Shown one piece after another: positions 52,401 through 62,231 of a stretch of 64,000 nt of DNA (within the stretch, counting starts at the first letter, position 1; every line of letters begins with the position of its first letter). Origin of the DNA: Pseudomonas sp. ACN8 (lineage in GTDB: Bacteria > Pseudomonadota > Gammaproteobacteria > Pseudomonadales > Pseudomonadaceae). The DNA lies in contig NZ_MRCS01000024.1 in NCBI RefSeq assembly GCF_002303925.1, positions 29,109 to 93,108 of the forward strand. Reading direction: 5' to 3'. Both the position numbers and the translations under genes were made by a program. The notes below the pieces were generated by a model, which saw only the letters and a list, made by a program, of their open reading frames with translations, was not told where the DNA came from and made no database searches.

Positions 52401-54101
52401 ATGAAGATTTCCCGTCAAGCCTACGCCGACATGTTCGGCCCCACTGTCGGTGACAAGGTGCGCCTGGCCGATACCGAGTTGTGGATTGAAGTGGAACAGG
52501 ACTTCACCACCTACGGCGAAGAAGTGAAATTCGGTGGCGGCAAAGTCATCCGTGACGGCCAGGGTCAGAGCCAATTACTGGCCGCCGAGGTGGTCGACAC
52601 CCTGATCACCAACGCGCTGATCATCGACCACTGGGGCATCGTCAAGGCGGACGTCGGTCTCAAGGACGGGCGCATCGCCGCGATCGGCAAGGCCGGTAAC
52701 CCGGACATCCAGCCCAACGTCAACATCGCCATTGGCGCCAGCACCGAAGTCATCGCCGGCGAAGGCATGATCCTCACCGCCGGCGGCATCGACACCCACA
52801 TCCACTTCATCTGCCCACAGCAGATCGAAGAGGCGCTGATGAGCGGCGTCACCACCATGATCGGCGGCGGCACCGGACCGGCAACCGGCACCAATGCGAC
52901 CACATGCACCTCCGGTCCGTGGCACCTGGCGCGCATGCTCCAGGCCGCCGACGCGTTCCCGATGAACATCGGCCTGACCGGCAAGGGTAACGCCAGCCTG
53001 CCGGAGCCTTTGATCGAACAGGTCAAGGCCGGTGCCATCGGCCTCAAGTTGCATGAGGACTGGGGCACCACACCGGCGAGCATCGACAACTGCCTGAGCG
53101 TGGCCGACCGGTTCGATGTGCAGGTGGCCATCCACACCGACACCCTCAACGAATCCGGTTTCGTCGAAACCACTCTCGCCGCCTTCAAGGGCCGCACCAT
53201 CCACACCTACCACACCGAAGGTGCCGGTGGCGGTCATGCGCCGGACATCATCAAGGCCTGCGGCTTTGCCAATGTGCTGCCGAGCTCGACCAATCCGACC
53301 CGACCGTTCACCCGCAACACCATCGACGAACACCTCGACATGCTGATGGTCTGCCATCACCTCGACCCGAGCATTGCCGAAGACGTAGCGTTCGCCGAAA
53401 GTCGCATCCGCCGCGAGACGATTGCCGCCGAAGACATCCTCCATGATCTCGGCGCGTTCTCGATGATCAGCTCCGACAGTCAGGCCATGGGCCGGGTCGG
53501 CGAAGTCATCACCCGCACCTGGCAGACCGCCGACAAGATGAAAAAACAGCGCGGGCCGCTGCCCGGCGATGGTGAGGGCAACGACAACTTCCGCGCCAAG
53601 CGCTACATCGCCAAATACACCATCAACCCGGCGATCACCCACGGCATCAGCCATGAAGTGGGCTCGGTGGAAGTAGGCAAATGGGCGGATCTGGTGCTCT
53701 GGCGCCCGGCATTTTTTGGCGTGAAGCCGACGCTGATTCTCAAGGGTGGTGCCATTGCGGCCAGCCTTATGGGTGACGCCAACGCCTCGATTCCGACACC
53801 ACAACCGGTGCACTACCGACCGATGTTCGCCAGCTTCGGCGGCTCGTTGCACGCCACCAGCATGACCTTCATCAGCCAGGCCGCACAAGATGCAGGCTTG
53901 CCCGAAGCCCTGGGTTTGAAGAAGAAAATCGCCGTGGTCAAAGGCTGCCGTGACGTGCAGAAAACCGACCTGATCCACAACGACTACCTGCCGAATATCG
54001 ACGTTGATTCGCAGACCTATCAGGTCAAGGCCGACGGTGTGCTGCTATGGTGTGAACCAGCGCAAACCTTGCCGATGGCCCAGCGTTATTTCCTGTTCTG
54101 A
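52401..54101 (+). CDS. ureC: Urease alpha subunit, catalytic
   Basis: Hydrolyses urea to ammonia and carbamate at a di-nickel centre. The 566 residues contain every key site: His133/His135 in THIHF, the carbamylated Lys216 in IGLKLHEDWG, HTDTLNESGF, HTYHTEGAGGGHAPD, the mobile flap with Cys318 and His319/His320 in VCHHLDPS, and SMISSDSQAMGR carrying the nickel-ligand Asp. Length and motifs are those of active ureases. A hairpin terminator follows. Confidence 0.97.
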   Translation: MKISRQAYADMFGPTVGDKVRLADTELWIEVEQDFTTYGEEVKFGGGKVIRDGQGQSQLLAAEVVDTLITNALIIDHWGIVKADVGLKDGRIAAIGKAGNPDIQPNVNIAIGASTEVIAGEGMILTAGGIDTHIHFICPQQIEEALMSGVTTMIGGGTGPATGTNATTCTSGPWHLARMLQAADAFPMNIGLTGKGNASLPEPLIEQVKAGAIGLKLHEDWGTTPASIDNCLSVADRFDVQVAIHTDTLNESGFVETTLAAFKGRTIHTYHTEGAGGGHAPDIIKACGFANVLPSSTNPTRPFTRNTIDEHLDMLMVCHHLDPSIAEDVAFAESRIRRETIAAEDILHDLGAFSMISSDSQAMGRVGEVITRTWQTADKMKKQRGPLPGDGEGNDNFRAKRYIAKYTINPAITHGISHEVGSVEVGKWADLVLWRPAFFGVKPTLILKGGAIAASLMGDANASIPTPQPVHYRPMFASFGGSLHATSMTFISQAAQDAGLPEALGLKKKIAVVKGCRDVQKTDLIHNDYLPNIDVDSQTYQVKADGVLLWCEPAQTLPMAQRYFLF

Positions 54102-54124
54102 ATCGGTAACCGCATGACAGACAA

Positions 54125-54160
54125 AGGCCTCGTACACAGCGTGTAGAGGCCTCTGTTTTT
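54125..54160 (+). terminator. Terminator after ureC
   Basis: The stem AGGCCTC(G)TACAC pairs with GTGTAGAGGCCT around an AGC loop and is followed by CTGTTTTTT, starting 24 bases after the ureC stop. The facing gene ends just beyond it, so it probably insulates the two convergent units. Confidence 0.88.
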
Positions 54161-54167
54161 TGCATGG

Positions 54168-57100
54168 TTACTGGCCGGATTCAATCCGTAGCCGATCTAG
54201 CTTGGCCCGATTCATCGCGTCCCGTGTCAGTTTTTTCAGCAACTGCGTAATCTGCAGATCGATGTCTTCCAGGGCTTGAACATATTCCTCATCAGTCATC
54301 AGCCGGCCATCGGCAAAGTCACTTTCACTTTTGCCCAACTCGCTGCACAGCCCCTTGATTTCCGCCTCCACCGCAGTCTTTTCCTCGGTGGTGAGCCGCG
54401 TACCTTCGGCCCTGCGCTGCAACGCATCCTGCAAGTCGATGGTGGCGTCAATCTGGCGTTTCAAGCCATTCAATTCCTCGCGGTAAGTCGACTCCAGCCA
54501 GGTTTTCCAGAGCGGTTGCTCGAAGATCCGGTCGATCAGCAGATCACCCTCCTCCAGCGCCTTGATCCGCTGGAATGCTGCCTCGATCATCTCTTGGCTG
54601 ACCTCGGCCAGGCTGCGGAACTGCATACCCCGCGCCTGCCATGGCAAATCCAGGCGCTCGGCCAGGTCGGTCATGTAGGCCAGGTGCACTTCCACTTCAT
54701 CGATAGTGCCGGTCACTTCGCCACCCGCGTCGTTTCGGCGGAACCGCTCTCCCCTCGCCAACCGCTCAGACACCCGCTGACGGGCAATGGCACCGAGCCC
54801 ATCGAGCCGGGACTTGCCCAGGGCCAGCTCCAACAACTGCGTTTCGATCAGGTCCGCACGCTCCAGGGCGTAGGCTTCGTTGACCAACACCTGCACGCCC
54901 ATGGCATTGAACAGTTGCGTACCGCCATCCACGCATTCGGTGGGGGTTGCTGCCTCATCGAACAGTTTAATTCGCAGTTCACTGTCGCGGGCCATGGCTT
55001 CGAGCATGCGCCAGACCTTGGCCGTCAGTTCTGACTGATAGGTGCCGCCAGCCTTGAAGTCGGCGGATTCGGTCAGCTTGCGGATTTCATTGAAGAATGG
55101 CTCCGAGTCGAATTCATCCTCGAGCTCGTCCCAGATTTTCAGTTTTTCCGGCAACTGCTGCTGGGAAATACCCGCGTCCCACTCGGCACTGTCGAGCATA
55201 CCTCGCGGTGGATAGAGACGTTCCGGGTCCATGCCGACCGACTCGATGTAAGACTTCAGGATGTCGAGATTTTCAGATGAGATCCAGTGCGGCTCACGGC
55301 TGATCACCGTGCGTGCCAGCAACTCGGCGCGAAACGATCCGGGTGCCACCTCGGGTATCCTGCTGATCGGGTTGAAGCGCAAATCAAGATAGAAAGCGCG
55401 ATGTCGCGACTGGGAAAACAGCCCGACAGGCCAGGTATCCAGACCGGTGCCGTCGAGCAAGAGGAACTGCAAGTGTGGCATTCGGCTGATGTCCGGAACC
55501 AGCCCCAACGGGTTTTTGCGCAACCCCAGGGACCTGAGGCGGGTCAGCTTCTTCAGGAGATCCACTGCCACCGCATCCAGCACAATATTGTTGTCGCTGA
55601 GGGACAGGTCCGTCAGATGACTCATGTCACCGAGCCTTGCTGGAACGGCCGTCAGCAGATTGTCCTGCAAGTTGAGATAACGCACCTGGCGGAAGGAATC
55701 GAGAAAGGGCATGTGCTCGGCACCGAGCCTGCAACTGCGCATGGTCAGGCTGGTGACGTGACTGAATTCGACATCCAGCCTGGGCAGCGTCTCCAGATGC
55801 CGGCTCAAGTGAGAAATGTTGTCGAGCACCAAGGCTTGAGGCCGCAATATTCCCGCAACCTGCACCCCTTCCGGTCCGGTTCGCTGCAAGCACTGCCTGA
55901 GCGCCGTGTAAAACTTGTCCCGCGAAACCCATTCCGCAACGCCCGCCGGAGAGAACCGAAAGGAGGCCGTCGGTGAGTTCATCCAGCGTTGCATGGTCCG
56001 GTTGAATTGATTGAACGCGTTCTCCCGCGCGGTCAGGTTAGCCTCCACCGATCCGCCGTTCTGGCTGAACGCCGTCAGTCGCGCTTCAATCTCTTCATCC
56101 GTAAAGCTCGGATGCAGCGCACGCAGGCGATGTCGATAGCCCCGCCCCTGCGGCACTTGCCGTGCGTATCCGGGCATACCGCCACGCAGGCGCATGACCT
56201 TCGGGTCGTAGGCCGGTTTGAAATTCGGGTTGTCCCGCAGGATCGGCTCAAATACATAACGATCCAATGGACGGGCCTTAATTGCCTGCTCAAGTCGCGT
56301 CGCTTCGTTGATGCCAAATCCCAGGGCGGTTCGTTGCGTGTCGGGCAAGGCGTGCAGCACCGCGACATAAAGATTGTCCTTGCCGTGCAGATGTTGATCG
56401 CTGTCGTCCCTCGCTTCGTATTTGCCATCCTCATCCAGGATCAGCACTTTGCGGATCGGCGCGTCGACGGGGCCGAGACTGTCGGTCAGCGTTCCTTCGA
56501 ATGAATATTCACGAATCTCCAGTCGCAGGTCCGCCGGCCAGCCCGGCAGGGCTGCCAGTGAATGCAGCTCCAGGCGCGCAGTATCGGCGTTGTGCAAGGT
56601 GTCGAGGTACAGGCCTTCATAGGCCCGCGTTACCCGCAATCGCTCGGCGGCCTTCCGGGCTTGTTCAGCCAGGCGCAGCGGCACGCGTTTTTTTTCGTTC
56701 AGGTGTTGCACGTCAGAGGGATGCGCTTCACCCAGCAGTTCTTGCGCCTGGCTTATCGAGATATCTGCAAAGTCGCCCTTGAGCAGGTTTACCAACGAAT
56801 CGTCCGAACGGGTCCGTCGCTTGTACAACAGGTCGAACAGCTGGCTTTTACGCTGACTCACCTGCCCCGCCCATTGATCGCGCAGTGCTTCGGTACGCTT
56901 CTGCGCATCACCTGCAAACCATTCGCCAAGCATCTCACGAAGCGCTTGCTCGTCAAGGAAACCCACCACGCGCTCTGGCAGTTCCCCCGCCAGCAGGTCA
57001 GACCAGGTCATCCGCAGCGTATTGGCTGGTGACGCCTCGGCATAGCCGTCCTTGATCGCCGCGCCTGTCAGCCCCGGCCCCTGAAAGACTTCAATGGCCT

Positions 57101-59438
57101 TGTCGCCGGGCCAGCCACCCATTTCGGTCATGGATCGCACAGCGTAATCGGCCCATTCCTCGCCGATCCGTTTGGCCAGAATCTGCTCTGCGCAGGCTTG
57201 TGCATCGGCATGAGCCTTGAAGCGTTCGAGGGTATCGGCCAACAGTGCGGGAGGAGTCTCCTGTTCGACGTGAAGCCGGCGCAGCACATTTTCGTGCACG
57301 CCACTGGCGGTCAGAATCTGCTCCAGGGTTTCATCGGAGAGTCCATCCACAGAAGCGCCCAGGCGCCTGAGTATTTGCCCCTTGTCCCATTCGAGCGGCT
57401 GATCGAGTTCAGTCTTCCAGCTGCCGGCGCCGTTGTGCTCCAAAAGCGGCTGATACGCATCGGTGCGAGTCGGGTGTTGCAGCCGATGCTGGCCAGTGCC
57501 CGGGTCTTGCTTGACTGCGTAGCATTTGTCATCGAGCCGCAGCAGGTCCTGATCCTGATGACGGTACAGCCCTGTGTCACCGGCCTTCGCCCCATCGGGC
57601 AATGCGACAGGTTGTTCATAGGGACCGAGGTCAGGGCTCCACAAACGCTCCTTGCCGCCAACCTCCACCGGCTTGAGGCCTTCGACAAACGGTGAAACCT
57701 TGATCGGCGTGACACCCGCGCCCGGTAGCACGTGTCCGGCACCCATGAGCGCGAGTTGCGCGAAGTTGATCAAGACCCCGTTGAAGTAGGCAGAGGCTTC
57801 TTCTTTGTCACCCTTGCTCCAGTCCTCGATGCCTTCGACCACCTCGGCGAGCATTTGCGCGACCATGATGCCGAGCATGGCTTCGCCCAACCCGGGTACC
57901 AGCATCGCGGCAAAATTGAAAACGTTCCAACCGATCGACAGGTAACTGGTCAGGCGCTTGAAGCGTGCGTTGGCATCCTCGTCATCGGTCGGGACGGCAA
58001 TCAGTCGGGCATCGGCGATGGCCTTGTCGCGGCGTGCCAAAAACAGCGCCACCCAAAGATCCCCCGCAATCTGATTGGTGAGGGGTTCTGCATCGGGATT
58101 TTCGACTGCCGTTTCACGCCACCACGGCCCCATGTCGAGCGGTTCGCGCTCATGCCAGGTGACGGTCGTGAGACGTTCGTTGACCCGGGTGAAAAACGCC
58201 CCTTTGTCCTGCTGCGCGACGAAACGACTGAAAAAGGACTGGTAGTCGGTATTTCTCAGCTGGCCCAACAGCGCCTTCATGAACGCAGTCACCGAAGGAT
58301 ATTCCTTCAGGGGATGATCAGGATCATCCGGCACATAGGCGATCAATGGTCCGGACAAACGGCTTTGCTGAAAAATGTCGTCCCGACGCAGCAGCTCTTC
58401 GCTCAGGCCCTGCGAGCCATTGGCAAAGAACGCCTGCAACAATTTGAACTGGTCATATTCCTTCCCCGGCAGAACAGGGATACGGCGAGACCAGTCAATC
58501 CAGAACCGTAACAGGGCGGGCGTCAAACCATCGATTTCGCTTTTTATCTGCGAGGGCTCGATGACCGCGCTGAACAGCACGATGCCCGTCAACCGAAAGC
58601 CCATCAGCGACAAACGATGGCAATGCAACGGCTGCTCGTACAACGAGACGTCGGCCTGGCTGTCACGCATCTTTCTCAACTGGCCGTAGGCATGACTGGT
58701 GATGTCGCCCTTCAACAGGGCAATCAGTGCCGCTACATCGAAGGCGGCCTTTTCACTGGCCACCGAGTCCTGTTGCAAAGTTCGCTGTGCCTGGGGGGTA
58801 TCGGGCAACAGGACGGACTTGATGTGCCGTTGGTATTGGCTACCGATGTCCAGGCTTCGACACAACGCTGCAAATGCCGGGAGGGTGATGGCCGGCTCCA
58901 GGCTGAGGTTGCCCTTGCTGTCCTTGCGGTAAATGCCGGAGCTATTACGCACTTCGCCCTCGCCGGTTTCGTCCTCTTCAAAGTTGTGCCGCGCCGCTTC
59001 CAGCAACGTGGATTGGCGAACACGACTGGCCCCGGTGTCGATGCCGAAAATGAACTTGCTCGGCACTTCAAGGTGTACGGTGAGCTCGTTGAAGTTCTCG
59101 ACCGTGGTGAACTTCGACTGCAAAGCCGTTTTGAGCAGCGGTTCGGCGAAGGCATTGATGTCGTGCTTCAAGTCGCCCAGGGTCTGATCCAGCACGCCTT
59201 GCAAACGCCAGCGCTCATCCATCAACTGCTTGAGGTACTGACGGTCGATCTCCCGCGCGCCGCTATACCACTCGGGCATTTGCGGCTTGAGCGCCAGCAG
59301 GGACTTCAATCTCTCCACCGGCGCATTTTTGATGGCGCCGGGGATCACGTCTTTTGCACGACGGTAATGTATCCCGTGACTATCGATGGACACTCCGTCC
59401 GTTATTTTCTGTGAGTTGCTTCCATGCAAATCAGACAC
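54168..59438 (-). CDS. Giant LRR protein with NEL-type ubiquitin-ligase-like domain
   Basis: 1,756 residues, GTG start (MSDLHGSNSQ) after AAGGTGA. The N-terminal part (about 30-480) resembles DUF6543, found in Pseudomonas toxin-like proteins. A hydrophobic segment follows at about 495-560 (WNVFNFAAMLVPGLGEAMLG). Leucine-rich repeats lie at about 1218-1360 (VRYLNLQDNLLTAVPARLGD, LTDLSLSDNN, LRSLGLRKNPLGLVPDIS). The C-terminus (about 1420-1756) matches the NEL fold of IpaH/SspH E3 ligases, with catalytic-type Cys1502 in TECVDGG and a mostly helical tail. No signal peptide or secretion genes are nearby. Host-directed ubiquitin ligation is inferred. Confidence 0.82.
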   Translation of the reverse strand: MSDLHGSNSQKITDGVSIDSHGIHYRRAKDVIPGAIKNAPVERLKSLLALKPQMPEWYSGAREIDRQYLKQLMDERWRLQGVLDQTLGDLKHDINAFAEPLLKTALQSKFTTVENFNELTVHLEVPSKFIFGIDTGASRVRQSTLLEAARHNFEEDETGEGEVRNSSGIYRKDSKGNLSLEPAITLPAFAALCRSLDIGSQYQRHIKSVLLPDTPQAQRTLQQDSVASEKAAFDVAALIALLKGDITSHAYGQLRKMRDSQADVSLYEQPLHCHRLSLMGFRLTGIVLFSAVIEPSQIKSEIDGLTPALLRFWIDWSRRIPVLPGKEYDQFKLLQAFFANGSQGLSEELLRRDDIFQQSRLSGPLIAYVPDDPDHPLKEYPSVTAFMKALLGQLRNTDYQSFFSRFVAQQDKGAFFTRVNERLTTVTWHEREPLDMGPWWRETAVENPDAEPLTNQIAGDLWVALFLARRDKAIADARLIAVPTDDEDANARFKRLTSYLSIGWNVFNFAAMLVPGLGEAMLGIMVAQMLAEVVEGIEDWSKGDKEEASAYFNGVLINFAQLALMGAGHVLPGAGVTPIKVSPFVEGLKPVEVGGKERLWSPDLGPYEQPVALPDGAKAGDTGLYRHQDQDLLRLDDKCYAVKQDPGTGQHRLQHPTRTDAYQPLLEHNGAGSWKTELDQPLEWDKGQILRRLGASVDGLSDETLEQILTASGVHENVLRRLHVEQETPPALLADTLERFKAHADAQACAEQILAKRIGEEWADYAVRSMTEMGGWPGDKAIEVFQGPGLTGAAIKDGYAEASPANTLRMTWSDLLAGELPERVVGFLDEQALREMLGEWFAGDAQKRTEALRDQWAGQVSQRKSQLFDLLYKRRTRSDDSLVNLLKGDFADISISQAQELLGEAHPSDVQHLNEKKRVPLRLAEQARKAAERLRVTRAYEGLYLDTLHNADTARLELHSLAALPGWPADLRLEIREYSFEGTLTDSLGPVDAPIRKVLILDEDGKYEARDDSDQHLHGKDNLYVAVLHALPDTQRTALGFGINEATRLEQAIKARPLDRYVFEPILRDNPNFKPAYDPKVMRLRGGMPGYARQVPQGRGYRHRLRALHPSFTDEEIEARLTAFSQNGGSVEANLTARENAFNQFNRTMQRWMNSPTASFRFSPAGVAEWVSRDKFYTALRQCLQRTGPEGVQVAGILRPQALVLDNISHLSRHLETLPRLDVEFSHVTSLTMRSCRLGAEHMPFLDSFRQVRYLNLQDNLLTAVPARLGDMSHLTDLSLSDNNIVLDAVAVDLLKKLTRLRSLGLRKNPLGLVPDISRMPHLQFLLLDGTGLDTWPVGLFSQSRHRAFYLDLRFNPISRIPEVAPGSFRAELLARTVISREPHWISSENLDILKSYIESVGMDPERLYPPRGMLDSAEWDAGISQQQLPEKLKIWDELEDEFDSEPFFNEIRKLTESADFKAGGTYQSELTAKVWRMLEAMARDSELRIKLFDEAATPTECVDGGTQLFNAMGVQVLVNEAYALERADLIETQLLELALGKSRLDGLGAIARQRVSERLARGERFRRNDAGGEVTGTIDEVEVHLAYMTDLAERLDLPWQARGMQFRSLAEVSQEMIEAAFQRIKALEEGDLLIDRIFEQPLWKTWLESTYREELNGLKRQIDATIDLQDALQRRAEGTRLTTEEKTAVEAEIKGLCSELGKSESDFADGRLMTDEEYVQALEDIDLQITQLLKKLTRDAMNRAKLDRLRIESGQ

Positions 59439-59684
59439 TTTTGAATCACCTTGATGACAGGAAAAGAACCACCAGCTTATTCACCTGCACCTGAAACAAA
59501 AGTCCAAATAGCTGCTTGGATGGCCTCTGAAAAGGCTCCGGGGTATCGAAATTCAGGGAGCCAAAAACACATATCTACCGCCATTGGCACGTCCGCCCGT
59601 GCCACTGCATGAGCGGTCGTGCTTTTTCCGGCAAAGGGACTACTATTCGACTCGCTGTCCCCGATTCATGAACAGGTAATCGCC

Positions 59685-60812
59685 ATGCGTCTTTCCGAAT
59701 TCATCGTGTTACACGTTGATCGCATCGTCGATGAATGGGAGCTGTTCGCCAAAACCATCACCCCGGCCGCCGAAACCATGGACCGCGTCGCCTTGCGCGA
59801 CCATGCCCGGTCGATCCTGCAGGCCGCGGCCCGGGACATGTGCAAACCCCAGACACCTGCCGAGCAGGCAGCCAAGGCGCGCGGCGAAGGACCGGAGAAA
59901 ACTCCCAGCCTCGACGAGGCAGGCGCCAGCCACGGCGAACTGCGCCATACCGTGGGTTTTGATCTGGTGCAGATGACCAGCGAATTCCGTCACTTGCGCG
60001 CCTGTGTCATCCGCCTGTGGGTCAACAGCCTGCAATCGCCTGATCTGGCCTACTTCCAGGACATGATCCGTTTCAACGAAGCCATCGACGAGGCCCTGGC
60101 CGAGTCCACGGCCACTTATGCCGAGCAGGTCAATCGATCCCGGGACATTTTTCTGGCGATCCTCGGCCATGACCTGCGCGCGCCCCTGCAGGCGGTGAGC
60201 ATGTCCACCGAACTACTGCTGCGCAAAGCCGCGCTCGAAGGTGATGCGCTCAAGTGCGCGGTCAATATCCTGCGCAGTACCGGGCACCTGGCGGTGATGG
60301 TCGGAGACTTGCTGGAACTGGTGCGCAGCCGCCTGGGCAAGCGCCTGCCGATCGAGCCGGCGCCCATGGACCTGGCCGAAGCGGCGCGTGAAGCGATTGC
60401 CCGGGCCTGCGCCAGTCAACCGGAATGCAATCCGACCCTGGATGTCCAGGGTGACACCCGCGGCAACTGGGACCCGCGCCGGCTCGATCAGATGCTGCAA
60501 AACCTGATCGGCAATGCCTTGCAGCATGGCTCAAGCAAACGTGACGTGACGCTGCGCCTCAGAGGCGAGGCTGACAGCGTCCGGCTGACGGTGCACAACG
60601 ACGGAGCCCCGATCCCCTGCGATGCGATCCCGACGATTTTCGATCCGCTGGTGCGCAGTGCCAGCGAAGAACTCGGCGAGCCTACTACCAGCCTCGGGTT
60701 GGGGTTGTTTATCGTCAAGGAGGTGGTTGATGCCCATCAGGGGACGATTGAAGTCAGTTCCCGTGAGATAGATGGCACGACGTTTACCGTGGTGTTGCCA
60801 AGGAAGGTGTGA
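59685..60812 (+). CDS. Sensor histidine kinase with RsbRD-like N-terminus
   Basis: 375 residues, no membrane segment, so cytoplasmic. The N-terminal helical region (about 1-150) resembles RsbRD-type sensor domains. Then come the H-box FLAILGHDLRAPLQAVSMS (His about 166), the N-box LIGNALQHGS and the G2 box TSLGLGLFIVKEVV. I placed the start at MRLSEFIVLH, preceded by AGGTAA; the upstream frame is longer by 22 codons. No response regulator is adjacent, so the partner is unknown. Confidence 0.85.
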   Translation: MRLSEFIVLHVDRIVDEWELFAKTITPAAETMDRVALRDHARSILQAAARDMCKPQTPAEQAAKARGEGPEKTPSLDEAGASHGELRHTVGFDLVQMTSEFRHLRACVIRLWVNSLQSPDLAYFQDMIRFNEAIDEALAESTATYAEQVNRSRDIFLAILGHDLRAPLQAVSMSTELLLRKAALEGDALKCAVNILRSTGHLAVMVGDLLELVRSRLGKRLPIEPAPMDLAEAAREAIARACASQPECNPTLDVQGDTRGNWDPRRLDQMLQNLIGNALQHGSSKRDVTLRLRGEADSVRLTVHNDGAPIPCDAIPTIFDPLVRSASEELGEPTTSLGLGLFIVKEVVDAHQGTIEVSSREIDGTTFTVVLPRKV

Positions 60813-60835
60813 TGCCGCAATACCGCGTTATCGTT

Positions 60836-60914
60836 CTTCGCGAGCAGGCTCGCTCCCACAGGGGATTTTGATCACGACACAAACCAATGTGGGAGCGAGC
60901 CTGCTCGCGAAGAG
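60836..60914. repeat. REP pair (inverted)
   Basis: Units at 60836-60861 and 60887-60912 lie between the converging kinase gene and cbpM. Confidence 0.85.
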
Positions 60915-60947
60915 GCCCTATCGGGCAATACAAAACCACCAGAACAT

Positions 60948-61253
60948 CTATTCGACCACCAACCGCCCCAACCGCTGCTTCAACATCCGGTTCTCCGCCC
61001 GCAGTTGCTGGACTTCTTCGAGCAGGTCCAGCGCCAGGGCGACGCCTTCCCATTCCAGATCCAGGTCGCGCCGCAGCTTGGCGGCGCGCTTGGCCAGGGT
61101 CAGCTCGTAGTCGTTGAAAACCCAGTCCTTGGGCTGAGCGCCCTGAGGTTCGAGGATGCCGTGCTCGACGATTTCGATCACGTAGACGTCCGACAACTCG
61201 GTCGCCTCACAGAATTCCGCCATGTCCAGTTGAACGTTCAGGGGACTGCTCAT
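60948..61253 (-). CDS. cbpM: Chaperone modulatory protein CbpM
   Basis: 101 residues. The MerR-like helix-turn-helix FCEATELSDVYVIEIVEHGI and the C-terminal coiled coil (LLEEVQQLRAENRMLKQRLG) match CbpM, which binds the J-domain of CbpA and blocks its co-chaperone activity. It lies 27 bases after cbpA on the same strand, the usual operon. Confidence 0.92.
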   Translation of the reverse strand: MSSPLNVQLDMAEFCEATELSDVYVIEIVEHGILEPQGAQPKDWVFNDYELTLAKRAAKLRRDLDLEWEGVALALDLLEEVQQLRAENRMLKQRLGRLVVE

Positions 61254-61280
61254 AGTCAGTGACTCCTTGGTTCTAAGGGA

Positions 61281-62231
61281 TCAAAAATGCTCTCGCGGGT
61301 CGAACGCGGCTTTTTTCGCCAGCTCCTGCCACAGGGCCTTGATGTCATCGTCGGTTTTCTTCGGCATTACGGCTTTCAGTTGCACGAACAGGTACCCGCG
61401 CTCACCGGCCTTGTTCATCAGACCATGGCCCTTGGCGCGCATGCGCTGGCCGTTCTGGCTGCCGGCCGGGACCTTGAGGTTGATCTTGCCGGTCAGGGTC
61501 GGCACGGCGACTTCAGCCCCCAGCGCCAGTTCCCACGGTGCCAGTGGCAAAGTGATGATCAGGTTCTCGCCTTCGACATCGAATTTCGGGTGCGGTGCAA
61601 AACGGATCGTCAGGTACAGGTCGCCATTGGCCCCGCCTCCCACGCCCGGAGCGCCCTGCCCCTTGAGGCGAATGCGCTCGCCGTCGCTTACGCCGGCCGG
61701 GATCTTTACGTTCAGGCTTTTGCTGGTGTTGCTCACATGCTGGCCGGCCGCGTTGTACTGCGGCACCTGGAAGGTGACCTTCTTCGACTCGGTCGACAGT
61801 GTTTCCTCGAGAAAAACCCCAAGCTCCATTTCCACGTCCTGCCCTCGACGTCCGGTACTGCGACGCGATTGTCCACCACCACTGAAACCAGGCCCACGGT
61901 TGCCGAAGATCGAACTGAAGAAGTCCGAAAAATCGCCCGTGTCCTGACCGCCACCACCGAAACCGCCACCACGGCTTTGCCAGCCCGGTGGTCCCTGAAA
62001 GGGTTGGCCGTGCTGGCCATAGCGGCGCAAGTCATCGTATTCGGCGCGCTTGTCGGCGCTTTTCAGTGCCTCATAGGCTTCAGAAGCATCCTTGAACTTC
62101 GCCTCGGCATCCTTTTCCTTGCTGACGTCGGGGTGGTATTTGCGCGCCAGCTTGCGATAGGCAGCCTTGATCGCCTTGTCGTCCGCGGTCGGCTCCACAC
62201 CGAGAATCTTGTAATAGTCTTTGAAGTCCAT
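61281..62231 (-). CDS. cbpA: Curved DNA-binding protein / DnaJ-like co-chaperone CbpA
   Basis: 316 residues from MDFKDYYKILGVEPTADDKA. The J-domain has HPD at 33-35, followed by a Gly/Phe-rich linker (about 70-125; RGGGFGGGGQDTGDFSDFF) and two C-terminal substrate-binding domains without the zinc fingers of DnaJ. It stimulates DnaK and binds curved DNA as a nucleoid protein. A start five codons earlier is possible but less like homologues. Divergent from the Hsp70-like gene. Confidence 0.93.
   Translation of the reverse strand: MDFKDYYKILGVEPTADDKAIKAAYRKLARKYHPDVSKEKDAEAKFKDASEAYEALKSADKRAEYDDLRRYGQHGQPFQGPPGWQSRGGGFGGGGQDTGDFSDFFSSIFGNRGPGFSGGGQSRRSTGRRGQDVEMELGVFLEETLSTESKKVTFQVPQYNAAGQHVSNTSKSLNVKIPAGVSDGERIRLKGQGAPGVGGGANGDLYLTIRFAPHPKFDVEGENLIITLPLAPWELALGAEVAVPTLTGKINLKVPAGSQNGQRMRAKGHGLMNKAGERGYLFVQLKAVMPKKTDDDIKALWQELAKKAAFDPREHF

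Noticed and set aside
59439..59684. Small gene between the NEL protein and the kinase
   Set aside because: The 246-base gap between divergent genes has no open frame with a ribosome site or coding-like composition, so it is more likely promoter DNA.
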